Source of the DNA: Streptosporangium amethystogenes
Lineage (GTDB): Bacteria > Actinomycetota > Actinomycetes > Streptosporangiales > Streptosporangiaceae
DNA length: 64,000 nt
Assembly (NCBI RefSeq): GCF_000721075.1
Contig: NZ_JOEQ01000007.1
Location: 62,001 to 126,000 of the forward strand
Direction of reading: 5' to 3'
The first letter of the stretch is position 1. Each line of letters begins with the position of its first letter. Made by a program: the position numbers and the translations under genes. The notes beneath the pieces are model-generated. The model saw only the letters and a list, made by a program, of their open reading frames with translations, searched no databases and was not told the origin of the DNA. Positions 36,040-43,892 of the stretch are shown here, one piece after another.

Positions 36040-37101
36040 TCACGACAGCCAGCCGAGCATTCCGCGCTCGCAGTCGGCGATCTTCTTCAGTGAGACGAAC
36101 TCCCCCTGCTGGTGCGCCATATTCGGGTCTCCGGGGCCGTAGTTGACGGCGGGCACACCGAGATCGGCGAAGAGCGAGACGTCGGTCCAGCCGAGCTTGG
36201 CCCTCGGTGTTCCGCCCACGGCGTCGACGAAGGCCGCCGCCACCGGATGGGTCAGGCCGGGCCGTGCGGCGGCCGCGCCGTCGGTGAAGCGGACCTCGTA
36301 CCCCTCGAACACCTCGCTCACATGGGCCCGCGCCTCCTCCAGCGACAGGTCGGGAGCGAAGCGGTAGTTCACCGTCACCACGCACTCGTCCGGGATCACG
36401 TTGCCCGCGACGCCACCGCCGATGCCCACCGCGTTCAGGCCCTCGTGGTACTCCAGCCCGTCGACGACGGGCAGCCTCGCCTCGTAGGCGTTCAGGATCG
36501 CGAGCACCGGCTGGGCGGCGTGGATCGCGTTGACCCCGAACCAGGATCTGGCACTGTGCGCCCGCTTGCCCCGGGTGACGATCTGGGCCCTGAGGGTGCC
36601 CTGGCAGCCGCCCTCGATCGTGCCGTCGGTGGGTTCCATGAGCACCGCGAAGTCCCCCGCGAGCCAGTCGGGGTGCCTGCGGCTGAGCCTGAGCAGGCCG
36701 TTGCGTTCGGCCTCGATCTCCTCGCAGTCGTAGAAGACGTAGGTCACGTCCCTGCTGGGTTCCGGGAGGGTCGCCGCCAGCTTCAGGGCGACCGCGACGC
36801 CGGACTTCATGTCCGAGGTGCCGCAGCCGTAGAGCAGGTCGCCCTCGACCCGGCTGGGCAGGTTGCCGGCGACGGGGACCGTGTCCAGGTGCCCGGCGAT
36901 CACCACCCGCTCACCGAGGCCCAGCCGGGTACGGGCCACGATCGACTCGCCGTCGCGCTCGACCGTCAGGTGCGGGAGGAGCCGGAGGGCCTCCTCCACG
37001 GCGTCGGCCAGTGCCTTCTCATCGCCGCTGACCGACTCGACGTCCACGATCCGGGCGGTGAGCTCCCCGACATCCTGAGTGAGATCCAGACGCGTACTCA
37101 T
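36040..37101 (-). CDS. dapE: Succinyl-diaminopimelate desuccinylase (353 aa)
   Basis: M20 metallopeptidase fold: AGHLDTVPVAGN (His, Asp), GCGTSDMKSGVAVAL (Asp), FYDCEEIEAERNGL (Glu pair) and a dimerisation lid in the middle. It removes succinate from N-succinyl-LL-diaminopimelate in lysine and cell-wall synthesis. ATG 37101 gives MSTRLDLTQDV, the expected N-terminus; upstream in-frame extension is not supported. dapD lies 88 bp upstream on the same strand. Confidence 0.93.
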   Translation of the reverse strand: MSTRLDLTQDVGELTARIVDVESVSGDEKALADAVEEALRLLPHLTVERDGESIVARTRLGLGERVVIAGHLDTVPVAGNLPSRVEGDLLYGCGTSDMKSGVAVALKLAATLPEPSRDVTYVFYDCEEIEAERNGLLRLSRRHPDWLAGDFAVLMEPTDGTIEGGCQGTLRAQIVTRGKRAHSARSWFGVNAIHAAQPVLAILNAYEARLPVVDGLEYHEGLNAVGIGGGVAGNVIPDECVVTVNYRFAPDLSLEEARAHVSEVFEGYEVRFTDGAAAARPGLTHPVAAAFVDAVGGTPRAKLGWTDVSLFADLGVPAVNYGPGDPNMAHQQGEFVSLKKIADCERGMLGWLS

Positions 37102-37189
37102 GCCCGCGACCCTAGTGCCCGTGCGGGATCCGGACGAGCCCACCCCCGCCGCCCCCATCCGTGTCCGTGCGGCATGCCGAGCAGGCCGC

Positions 37190-38050
37190 CTATCCGTGTC
37201 CGTGCAGCATCCGGTCGAGTTCGACCTCGCCGGGCCTGCGGCCCTCCTCCAGGCGCTCAAGCACCAGCACGCAGCGCAGGCCGAAGGTACCGCCGGGAAA
37301 CTCGCGCCACCGGGTCCCCCCTGCCACCACACACCAGTCCGGAACGCGGCCGCGGCCGAGTTCCTCTCCCGTCCGCACGTCGACGACAGGGGTCGAGCCC
37401 GACAGGATCGTCCCGGCGCCGACCACGGCGCCCCGGCCCACCCGGGCCCCCTCGGCGATCACCGCACGGCGGCCGATCAGCGCGCCGTCCTCGACGACCG
37501 CGGGCGCGGCCCTCGACGGCTCCCCCGCGGCGCCGGAGCCCTCCTCGCCGTCCTGGCCACCCGCCGCTCCGACCCCGGCCCCGCCGGCCAGGTGGACGTT
37601 CTTGCCGATCTGGGCGCACGAACCGATCGAGACCCAGGTGTCCACGGTGCTGCCCTCGTCCAGGTGGGCGCCGATGTCGACGAACGAGGGCATCAGCACC
37701 ACACCCCGCGCCAGGTAGGCGCCCCAACGGGCGATCGCCCCCGGCACGACGCGTACCCCGTCGACGGAGGTCTTCAGCGGAAGGCGATCATGGTGATGGA
37801 AGTCACCCACCTGGGACCTGGCCATGCCGAGCACCCGGAAGGCGAGCATGACGGCCCGCCGGGCGCGCTCGTCCACGACCACCTCGCCGGTGGGGGAGAC
37901 CTCCGCCACCCGGGCCTTTCCACCGTCGAGCATGTCCACCGCGCTCACCACGACGGCGCGGGCCTCGGTGTCGGCGGGGCTCAGCTCGGCCCGGCGCCGC
38001 CACAGCTCGTCGACGGCCGCGGGCAGCGGGCTGGCATCGCTCTGGATCAT
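37190..38050 (-). CDS. dapD: Tetrahydrodipicolinate N-succinyltransferase, E. coli-type (286 aa)
   Basis: A left-handed beta-helix acyltransferase: VVPGAIARWGAYLARGVVLMPSFVDIGAHLDEG then VDTWVSIGSCAQIGKNVHLAGG. It resembles E. coli DapD more than the longer M. tuberculosis class. A Gly/Glu-rich insertion of about a dozen residues (GQDGEEGSGAAGEPS) lies where E. coli has GVLEPLQ. It adds succinate to tetrahydrodipicolinate using succinyl-CoA. ATG 38050 is preferred by AGG spacing; GTG 38071 is possible. Confidence 0.9.
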   Translation of the reverse strand: MIQSDASPLPAAVDELWRRRAELSPADTEARAVVVSAVDMLDGGKARVAEVSPTGEVVVDERARRAVMLAFRVLGMARSQVGDFHHHDRLPLKTSVDGVRVVPGAIARWGAYLARGVVLMPSFVDIGAHLDEGSTVDTWVSIGSCAQIGKNVHLAGGAGVGAAGGQDGEEGSGAAGEPSRAAPAVVEDGALIGRRAVIAEGARVGRGAVVGAGTILSGSTPVVDVRTGEELGRGRVPDWCVVAGGTRWREFPGGTFGLRCVLVLERLEEGRRPGEVELDRMLHGHG

Positions 38051-38119
38051 GGCCCGGAGCCTAGTGTTCACAGCGTTATCACAGGCTGAGCAATCGCGGG
38101 GACCGGTAGGTTCTTGACC

Positions 38120-38941
38120 GTGCGAGGGCGCTTCTCAAAAGGGGTTATCGCGATCATCGCGATCGTGGCCGTACTCGTGGTGGCCATCACCGCGGGTCTG
38201 TTCGCCCTGCTCAAACGGGCGAAACCATTCGTCGACCTCGGCGAGGGGTGCAGGGTCACGACTCCGGAGGGCTCGCTGGACCTGGACATCGCGCAGGCCC
38301 AGGTGGCGGCGGCCATCGCGGCCGTTGCGGCCCGCAGGAAGCTGCCCGAGCGGGCCGCCGTGATCGCCTACGCCACCGCCATCCAGGAGTCGAAGCTGGA
38401 GAACCTGAGGGGCGGCGACCGCGACTCGGTCGGCGTGTTCCAGCAGCGGCCCTCCCAGGGCTGGGGAAAACCCGGCCAGCTCATCGATCCCGTCTACGCC
38501 TCGGAGAAGTTCTTCGCCGCACTGGTGAAGGTGAAGGGGTACCGGAAACTGCCGCTCCACGAGGCGGCCCAGGCGGTGCAGCGCTCGGCCGACGGGTCGG
38601 CGTACGCCCAGCACGAGGAGGACGGGAAGATCCTCGCCGCGGCGTTCACCGGACGCGTCCCCAGGGCCGTGCACTGCTGGTTCCCCGTTCCCTCTGGCAA
38701 GAGCCCGCGCCCCGACACGGGTGCGGCGAAGCGCGAGCTCACCAGGGCACTCGGGGCCGCGTTCGAGGCCCCGTCGCGCAGGCGCGGCTGGCTGGTGGCC
38801 GGCTGGTCGATCGCCCATGCCAAGGAGTTCGGGCTGACCAGGATCCGCTACGACGGCCAGTCCTGGGTCTCCGCGAACGGCCACGACGGCTGGCAGGCCG
38901 ACCCCAAGGTGCCCGCGGGGAAGGTCGAGATATCCCAGTGA
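38120..38941 (+). CDS. Membrane-anchored lysozyme-like protein (273 aa)
   Basis: One N-terminal membrane helix (VIAIIAIVAVLVVAITAGLFALL) precedes an extracytoplasmic domain with AVIAYATAIQESKLENL and DRDSVGVFQQRPSQGWG. This ExK/E plus GxFQQRPSQGWG pattern is typical of a transglycosylase/lysozyme-like actinobacterial family; the Glu of QESK could be catalytic. It probably acts on peptidoglycan, but the activity is unproved. GTG 38120 or TTG 38114 may start it. It is divergent from dapD, 69 bp away. Confidence 0.72.
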   Translation: MRGRFSKGVIAIIAIVAVLVVAITAGLFALLKRAKPFVDLGEGCRVTTPEGSLDLDIAQAQVAAAIAAVAARRKLPERAAVIAYATAIQESKLENLRGGDRDSVGVFQQRPSQGWGKPGQLIDPVYASEKFFAALVKVKGYRKLPLHEAAQAVQRSADGSAYAQHEEDGKILAAAFTGRVPRAVHCWFPVPSGKSPRPDTGAAKRELTRALGAAFEAPSRRRGWLVAGWSIAHAKEFGLTRIRYDGQSWVSANGHDGWQADPKVPAGKVEISQ

Positions 38942-39001
38942 TCCGGTGGCAGGTGGCCGGATCGACATCATGCCCAAAAGGCCCCGTCCCGGCCGCGGAT
39001 C

Positions 39002-39673
39002 TCAGCCCTTCTTCTCGATCCTGATCGTGCCGGGAGCCAGGGGCTGGGCGTGCGAGGCTCTCCAGCGCCGGCCCTGCAGGCGTTCGAAGCTGAGCAGGCG
39101 GCCGTCGGCCGCCCGGTAGTCGGCGAAGTCGAGCAGGCCCCGCTCGGGCATCGAGGTGACGCCCTCGCCGCGGAAGGCCGCGGTGCCACGGTCGATGGGC
39201 AGGAAGTCGACCCCCTCAACGCTCAGGGTGGTCTTGGCGGGGATCATGCCCTCGGTGGGCACCTGCGTCCACAGCAGCACCTCCAGGTGCGGCGGTTCGC
39301 CGGTCGCCAGGCCGTCGTGCATCTGGATCGAGAGCCACTGGTAGCGGCGGGTGCCGTCGTCGAGGAGGTACTCGGTCCACTGGGTGCCCTGCCATGACAG
39401 GTACAGGGCGCCGAGAACGCGGCTGCGCGCCCCCTGGCATTCGATCGTGTCGCCGACCTTGATCGTACGGGGGTCGGGGTAGTCGATGCCGACATGGCCC
39501 ATGGCCGGTTGGGGCGGCTGCGCGGCCCCAACCGAGGAGGAGGGGGGGCTCTCGCCGGGAGGCTCGGGATCGTCGGCCCCCCTGTCCTGACGCGTCGTCG
39601 CGAAGAACGCGCCGAGCAACAGAACAAGGGTGACCACACTCAGACCGAGTATCACGGCGACCTCGGGGGTCAT
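39002..39673 (-). CDS. DUF4178 membrane-anchored protein (223 aa)
   Basis: An N-terminal helix (VAVILGLSVVTLVLLLGAFFA) and Pro/Ser linker are followed by a beta-rich domain: VGDTIECQGARSRVLGALYLSW, WTEYLLDDGTRRYQWLSI. This matches DUF4178, a family of unknown function often encoded with membrane ion-channel-like or polyamine genes. ATG 39673 is the start. The gene begins 11 bp after the dapC stop on the same strand, so the two form one unit. Confidence 0.78.
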   Translation of the reverse strand: MTPEVAVILGLSVVTLVLLLGAFFATTRQDRGADDPEPPGESPPSSSVGAAQPPQPAMGHVGIDYPDPRTIKVGDTIECQGARSRVLGALYLSWQGTQWTEYLLDDGTRRYQWLSIQMHDGLATGEPPHLEVLLWTQVPTEGMIPAKTTLSVEGVDFLPIDRGTAAFRGEGVTSMPERGLLDFADYRAADGRLLSFERLQGRRWRASHAQPLAPGTIRIEKKG

Positions 39674-39684
39674 GCCGCGCGATC

Positions 39685-40764
39685 CTACTGGAGGCGGCGC
39701 ACAGCCGCACTGATGCGTTCGTCGACGGCCGTCACGGCGACCCTGATGTGTCCCTCGCCCGCGGTCCCGTAGAAGTCGCCGGGAGCGACCAGGATCCCCC
39801 TGTCGGCCAGTGCGCGAACCTGCTCCCAGCAGCCCGTCCCGTTGGACGCCCACAGGTACAGACCCGCCGTGGAGTGCTCGATCTTCCAACCGGCCGCCTC
39901 CAGGGCGGGGCGGAGCGCCGCGCGGCGGGCGGCGTAGCGGGCCCGCTGCTCCTCGGCGTGCTCGTCGTCGTCCAGGGCGACGGCCATCGCCGCCTGGACC
40001 GGCGCGGGCATCATCATGCCGGCGTGCTTGCGTATCTCCAGCAGCCGCTTGATCAGCGCGGGGTCCCCGGCGGCGAACCCGGCGCGGTAGCCGGCCAGGT
40101 TGGAGCGCTTGGACAGCGAGTGCACCGCCAGCAGGCCCTCGTGCGAGCCGCCACAGACGTCCGGGTGCAGGATCGAGACCGGCTGCTCCTCCCAGCCCAG
40201 CTCGATGTAGCACTCGTCGGAGGCCACGACCGCGCCGCGCTCACGCGCCCACGAGACGACCTTGCGCAGGTGCTCGGCGGGCAGGACCTTACCCGTCGGA
40301 TTGGACGGGGAGTTGACCCAGACCAGCGGCACCCGCTCGGGCCCGAGCGCGAGCAGCCCGTCGGCGGCGTACGGCTCGGCGCCCGCGAGACGGGCTCCCA
40401 CGTCGTAGGTGGGGTAGGCCAGCTCGGGGAAGATCACTCGTTGCCCCGGCCCGACACCGAGCAGTGTCGGCAGCCAGGCCACCAGTTCCTTGGAACCGAT
40501 CAGCGGCAGCACGTTCGCCTGGTCGAGGATCACTCCGTGCCTGCGCCGCAGCCATCCGGCCGCGGCCGAGCGGAGGCGCTCGGAACCGTAGGTCTGCGGG
40601 TATCCGGGGCTGTCCGAGGCGTCCGCGAGCGCCTGGCGCACGATGGCGGGCACCGGATCGACGGGGGTGCCCACCGAAAGGTCGACGATCCCGTCGGGGT
40701 GCGACGCCGCCAGTTCCTTCAGCGGCGTGAGCCGGTCCCACGGAAAGTCCGGCAGGCCGATCAT
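39685..40764 (-). CDS. dapC: N-succinyldiaminopimelate aminotransferase (359 aa)
   Basis: Fold type I aminotransferase: LSVGTPVDPVP, NSPSNPTGKV (substrate/PLP Asn), DECYIELGW, and the PLP lysine in SLSKRSNLAGYR. The order fdxA-dapC matches M. tuberculosis Rv1177-Rv1178. It converts N-succinyl-2-amino-6-ketopimelate to succinyl-diaminopimelate with glutamate. ATG 40764 is taken; a GTG 15 nt upstream is possible. With dapD and dapE in the window, three of the succinylase steps lie within 5 kb. Confidence 0.92.
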   Translation of the reverse strand: MIGLPDFPWDRLTPLKELAASHPDGIVDLSVGTPVDPVPAIVRQALADASDSPGYPQTYGSERLRSAAAGWLRRRHGVILDQANVLPLIGSKELVAWLPTLLGVGPGQRVIFPELAYPTYDVGARLAGAEPYAADGLLALGPERVPLVWVNSPSNPTGKVLPAEHLRKVVSWARERGAVVASDECYIELGWEEQPVSILHPDVCGGSHEGLLAVHSLSKRSNLAGYRAGFAAGDPALIKRLLEIRKHAGMMMPAPVQAAMAVALDDDEHAEEQRARYAARRAALRPALEAAGWKIEHSTAGLYLWASNGTGCWEQVRALADRGILVAPGDFYGTAGEGHIRVAVTAVDERISAAVRRLQ

Positions 40765-40964
40765 CGGAGCCTCGCGGACACGTTCGGGTTCTCTGACCGG
40801 TTGGAAGTGGCGCTCACTTGATTCAGCCGTCGTCTTTCGCTCTGTCGGATCTGCCGGCGGCACGCACCGGAGGAACGATCTCGCACCCCTCCGATGCCGG
40901 CCCCGTCCTTTGGATCTTTCACCCACCGCGGCCGGTCGGGCGGCACCTCGCCGCGTTGTCGCCG

Positions 40965-40988
40965 GTCGCCGCGGCACGCCGCGGCGAC
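40965..40988 (-). terminator. Hairpin after fdxA
   Basis: GTCGCCGCGGC (40965-40975) is perfectly complementary to 40978-40988. It lies between the ferredoxin stop and the dapC start, both on the minus strand. Confidence 0.6.
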
Positions 40989-41052
40989 CTCCTTCGCTCA
41001 GCGAGGCGGCAGCCGACCGATCCTCGCCACGGCAAGATCCGCCGGACAGGAC

Positions 41053-41379
41053 CTAGTGGCTCTCGGCCTGCGGGGGCAGAGCCTCGACGACCGGGTGGTC
41101 CTTCTCGATCTTGCCGACCTTGGAGGCGCCGCCGGGCGACCCCAGGTCCTCGAAGAAGTCCACGTTCGCCTTGTAGAATTCCTTCCACTGCTCGGGAAGG
41201 TCGTCCTCGTAGAAGATGGCCTCCACCGGACAGACGGGTTCGCACGCGCCGCAGTCGACGCATTCGTCGGGGTGGATGTAGAGCATCCGTCCCCCCTCGT
41301 AGATGCAATCGACAGGGCACTCCTCGATGCATGCCTTGTCCAGGACGTCCACGCAAGGCTGCGCGATGACGTAGGTCAC
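41053..41379 (-). CDS. fdxA: Ferredoxin FdxA/FdxC, 7Fe type (108 aa)
   Basis: The N-terminal half has [23 protein letters not shown], and the second cluster site is [14 protein letters not shown]. This cysteine layout is the 3Fe-4S plus 4Fe-4S ferredoxin of actinobacteria, with a ~40-residue C-terminal extension. It transfers electrons, for example to cytochromes P450 or reductases. GTG 41379 has AAGGAG 6 nt upstream, which decides the start. Confidence 0.94.
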   Translation of the reverse strand: MTYVIAQPCVDVLDKACIEECPVDCIYEGGRMLYIHPDECVDCGACEPVCPVEAIFYEDDLPEQWKEFYKANVDFFEDLGSPGGASKVGKIEKDHPVVEALPPQAESH

Positions 41380-41488
41380 CTCGGGCTCCTTCTTCTTTAC
41401 GCACCTAGGCACGACTTCGACCGCGGGTTGCTTAGCCCTAGTATTGCCGGGCCCGCCACGTGTCTGAAACGGGAGGGGGCAAAAGTCG

Positions 41489-41725
41489 ATGGCCCTTGGT
41501 TTCGGTGCTCGCCTGAATATCACCATAACCCCCTCTGACGTGGGCAAAAGAGTCACCACGCGGAGACGGGTTCCCGAGGGATTCCGGGACGCGGTGGGCG
41601 AGTTGGAGTTCTGGCGGGACGGCGTGCTCGGCGTGCGCAAACGGGACGGCACGCTGGTCGAGATCGGCGAGGAAACACTCGCCGCGGCGAAGGTGGTCCA
41701 GGAGCCGCGTCCCCCGCGCGCGTGA
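41489..41725 (+). CDS. Stand-alone SH3-like domain protein, Rv0428c-type (78 aa)
   Basis: The product [19 protein letters not shown] ... [24 protein letters not shown] resembles the N-terminal SH3-like domain of actinobacterial GNAT acetyltransferases (Rv0428c type), which in Streptomyces are encoded divergently from fdxA. Here the acetyltransferase part is absent: the frame stops after the domain and the next gene is unrelated. So it is either a truncated acetyltransferase or a stable single-domain protein. ATG 41489 has GGAGGGGG upstream. Confidence 0.65.
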   Translation: MALGFGARLNITITPSDVGKRVTTRRRVPEGFRDAVGELEFWRDGVLGVRKRDGTLVEIGEETLAAAKVVQEPRPPRA

Positions 41726-41813
41726 GGCGCCCGCCGGGGCGTTCGGGTAAGCCGCTCGCCAAGACACGTATAAGCCGTCCGGTAGGAAGGGCCGCGCCTG
41801 CTCGACCGGACGA

Positions 41814-42899
41814 ATGACAACGGAGAGTATCTCCTCCGTGACCGTACGTACCAGCGCCGCAGCCGCCGTGATCCTCACGGCCACGATCGCCGGATGTGGC
41901 GCCCCGGCCCCTCAGAACATCCAACTTCCGCCGGTCAACACCCAGGCCGCCTCCATGAAGGAGGGCTTCTGCACGATGGAACGCCTCGTCGAGGCGGCCA
42001 AGAAGGAGGGGACCCTCACAGTGATCGCGCTACCGCGCGACTGGGTGAACTACGGCGAGATCATCGACACCTTCGCCGAGGAGTACGGGATCAAGGTCGA
42101 CCAGCTGGAACCCGACGCGAACAGCGCCAGGGAGATCGCGGCCATCCCCGCACTCAAACCCGACGTGTTCGACCTGAGCGTGGACGTCGCCGTGTCCAAG
42201 TCCGACCTCTTCGCCCCGTACCGGGTCCAGGGCTGGCAGGACATCCCCGACCATCTCAAGGATCACCGGGGCACCTGGTACGCCGGGTACGGCGGCTACA
42301 TGTCCATCGGCTACGACCCGAGGAAGGTCGCGGCCCCCGCCTCCTTCTCCGACCTGCTGAAGCCCGGTCACAGCGTCTCGCTGCCCGGCGACCCCCGGGA
42401 GGTCTCGGCGGCCTTCAACGGGGTGATGGCCGTCTCGCTCAGGGGCGGCGAGGCGAGGGCGGAGCGAGGCGTCGAGTTCTTCCACCGCCTCAAGGGCGCG
42501 GGCAACCTCGCGGCGAACCCCAAGACGGCCTCGGTCATCGTCGACTGGGACTACCACAACGCCGAGCGGGCGGCCGCCGGCAAGGACTGGAAGGTCGCGG
42601 TTCCCGGCGACGCCGTGCTCGGCTCGTACTACGTCCAGGCCATCAGCAAGCAGGCCCCACACCCTGCCGCCGCCCGGCTCTGGCAGGAGTTCCTGTTCTC
42701 CGACAGGGGCCAGAACCTCTTCCTGAAGGGCTATGCCCGCCCGGTCAGGATGGAGGCCCTCCAGATGCGCGGCACCCTGGACGACGAACTCGCGGCCAAG
42801 CTCCCCGCCACCAGCGGGAAGCCCGTGATCCTCACCGTCTCGGAGATCGACAGGGCCAGAGCCTACCTCCAGCGTGAGTGGGCCAGAAAGGTGAGATGA
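41814..42899 (+). CDS. Extracellular solute-binding lipoprotein (361 aa)
   Basis: A signal peptide ends in the lipobox TIAGC. The mature part is a type II periplasmic-binding fold ([23 protein letters not shown] ... [16 protein letters not shown] ... [14 protein letters not shown]), like iron or polyamine/thiamine binding proteins. No permease or ATPase is adjacent, so it must work with a distant importer or as a sensor. ATG 41814 or GTG 41838 may be the start; GGAGAG favours the latter. Confidence 0.85.
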   Translation: MTTESISSVTVRTSAAAAVILTATIAGCGAPAPQNIQLPPVNTQAASMKEGFCTMERLVEAAKKEGTLTVIALPRDWVNYGEIIDTFAEEYGIKVDQLEPDANSAREIAAIPALKPDVFDLSVDVAVSKSDLFAPYRVQGWQDIPDHLKDHRGTWYAGYGGYMSIGYDPRKVAAPASFSDLLKPGHSVSLPGDPREVSAAFNGVMAVSLRGGEARAERGVEFFHRLKGAGNLAANPKTASVIVDWDYHNAERAAAGKDWKVAVPGDAVLGSYYVQAISKQAPHPAAARLWQEFLFSDRGQNLFLKGYARPVRMEALQMRGTLDDELAAKLPATSGKPVILTVSEIDRARAYLQREWARKVR

Positions 42900-43004
42900 G
42901 GGTGGGGCTGATGGGACTGATATGTCGTGACTGCCCAGAGGCTCTAAAGTGTCTGGAGAGTACCGATAAGAGACCCTGGCGTCTCAGAATGTGAGCTGAT
43001 CGTC

Positions 43005-43781
43005 TTGCGATACGACACGCCTAGCTTGACGAGGTGGAATGTTCGCGCCTATGACAACAGCTTCGGGTACGTTTCAGCACATGGCGCCCCCCTGGTCGAA
43101 CTACTCGACCCGCAGCCGGGCGAGCGCATCGTGGATCTCGGCTGCGGCACGGGGACGCTGACCGCCGAGATCACCTCCCGGGGCGCGCACGTCCTGGGGA
43201 TCGACGGATCGCAGGCGATGATCGAAAAAGCCCTGGCGCAGTACCCGGGGCTGGACTTCATAGTCGGCGACGGCCGCGACTTCACGGTGGCCCAGCCCTA
43301 CGACGCGGTCTTCTCCAACGCGGCCCTGCACTGGATGGGCCAGGAGCCGGACGCGGTGATCACCAGTGTCCGCGAGGCCCTCGCACCCGGCGGACGGTTC
43401 GTGGCCGAGATGGGCGGCGCGGGCAACTGCTCCGCGCTGACGGCGGCGCTGTCCACCGCCTGGCGGGAGTACGGGCTCCGTGAGCCCGGCCTGCCGTGGT
43501 ACTTCCCCACCCCCGCCGAATACGCCACGAGACTGGAGAAGGGCGGCTTCACCGTCCGCCTGCTGGAATACTTCGATCGGCCGACCCCGCTCGACGAGTG
43601 CCCCAACGGGGCGGCCGACTGGGTGCGGATGTTCGCCGGTTCACTGCTCCAGGAAGTGCCGGTGGAGATGGTCGACTCGCTGCTCCACCGGGTGAACGAG
43701 CTGGCCGCCCCCGCCCTGCGGCGGGAGACCGGCTGGATGGCCGACTACGTGCGACTGCGGTTTGCGGCTGTACGCCGTTGA
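43005..43781 (+). CDS. Class I SAM-dependent methyltransferase (258 aa)
   Basis: Rossmann methyltransferase resembling trans-aconitate 2-methyltransferase: IVDLGCGTGTLTAEI (motif I), LGIDGSQAMIEKA, FSNAALHWM and LAPGGRFVAEMGG. The substrate is unknown; small carboxylates are typical for the group. TTG 43005 has no clear ribosome site. It lies 111 bp upstream of the sigma-4-like gene on the same strand and could belong to that set, though a possible operator lies between. Confidence 0.87.
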   Translation: MRYDTPSLTRWNVRAYDNSFGYVSAHGAPLVELLDPQPGERIVDLGCGTGTLTAEITSRGAHVLGIDGSQAMIEKALAQYPGLDFIVGDGRDFTVAQPYDAVFSNAALHWMGQEPDAVITSVREALAPGGRFVAEMGGAGNCSALTAALSTAWREYGLREPGLPWYFPTPAEYATRLEKGGFTVRLLEYFDRPTPLDECPNGAADWVRMFAGSLLQEVPVEMVDSLLHRVNELAAPALRRETGWMADYVRLRFAAVRR

Positions 43782-43809
43782 ACCGACCCAATGCGCCGTG
43801 GCGATTTGC

Positions 43810-43823
43810 CAGACTATGGTCTG
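43810..43823. promoter_or_regulatory. Possible operator, CAGAC-N4-GTCTG
   Basis: The perfect palindrome CAGACTATGGTCTG lies 70 bp before the sigma-4-like gene. The half-site TAGTCTG recurs at 48164-48170, just before the paralogous gene at 48208. A site for autoregulation by one of these proteins is speculation. Confidence 0.3.
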
Positions 43824-43892
43824 TTCCATGAGTCTCGTTCCCCGGCCACATGGAGTGTCTCGGGCGGCTTAAGGGGCTGGTGAAGGGAACGG

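Noticed and set aside
35804..36142. Possible 112-codon gene on the plus strand after the LOG gene
   Set aside because: No ribosome site, it runs through the dapE terminator hairpin into the dapE coding region, and it lacks codon bias.
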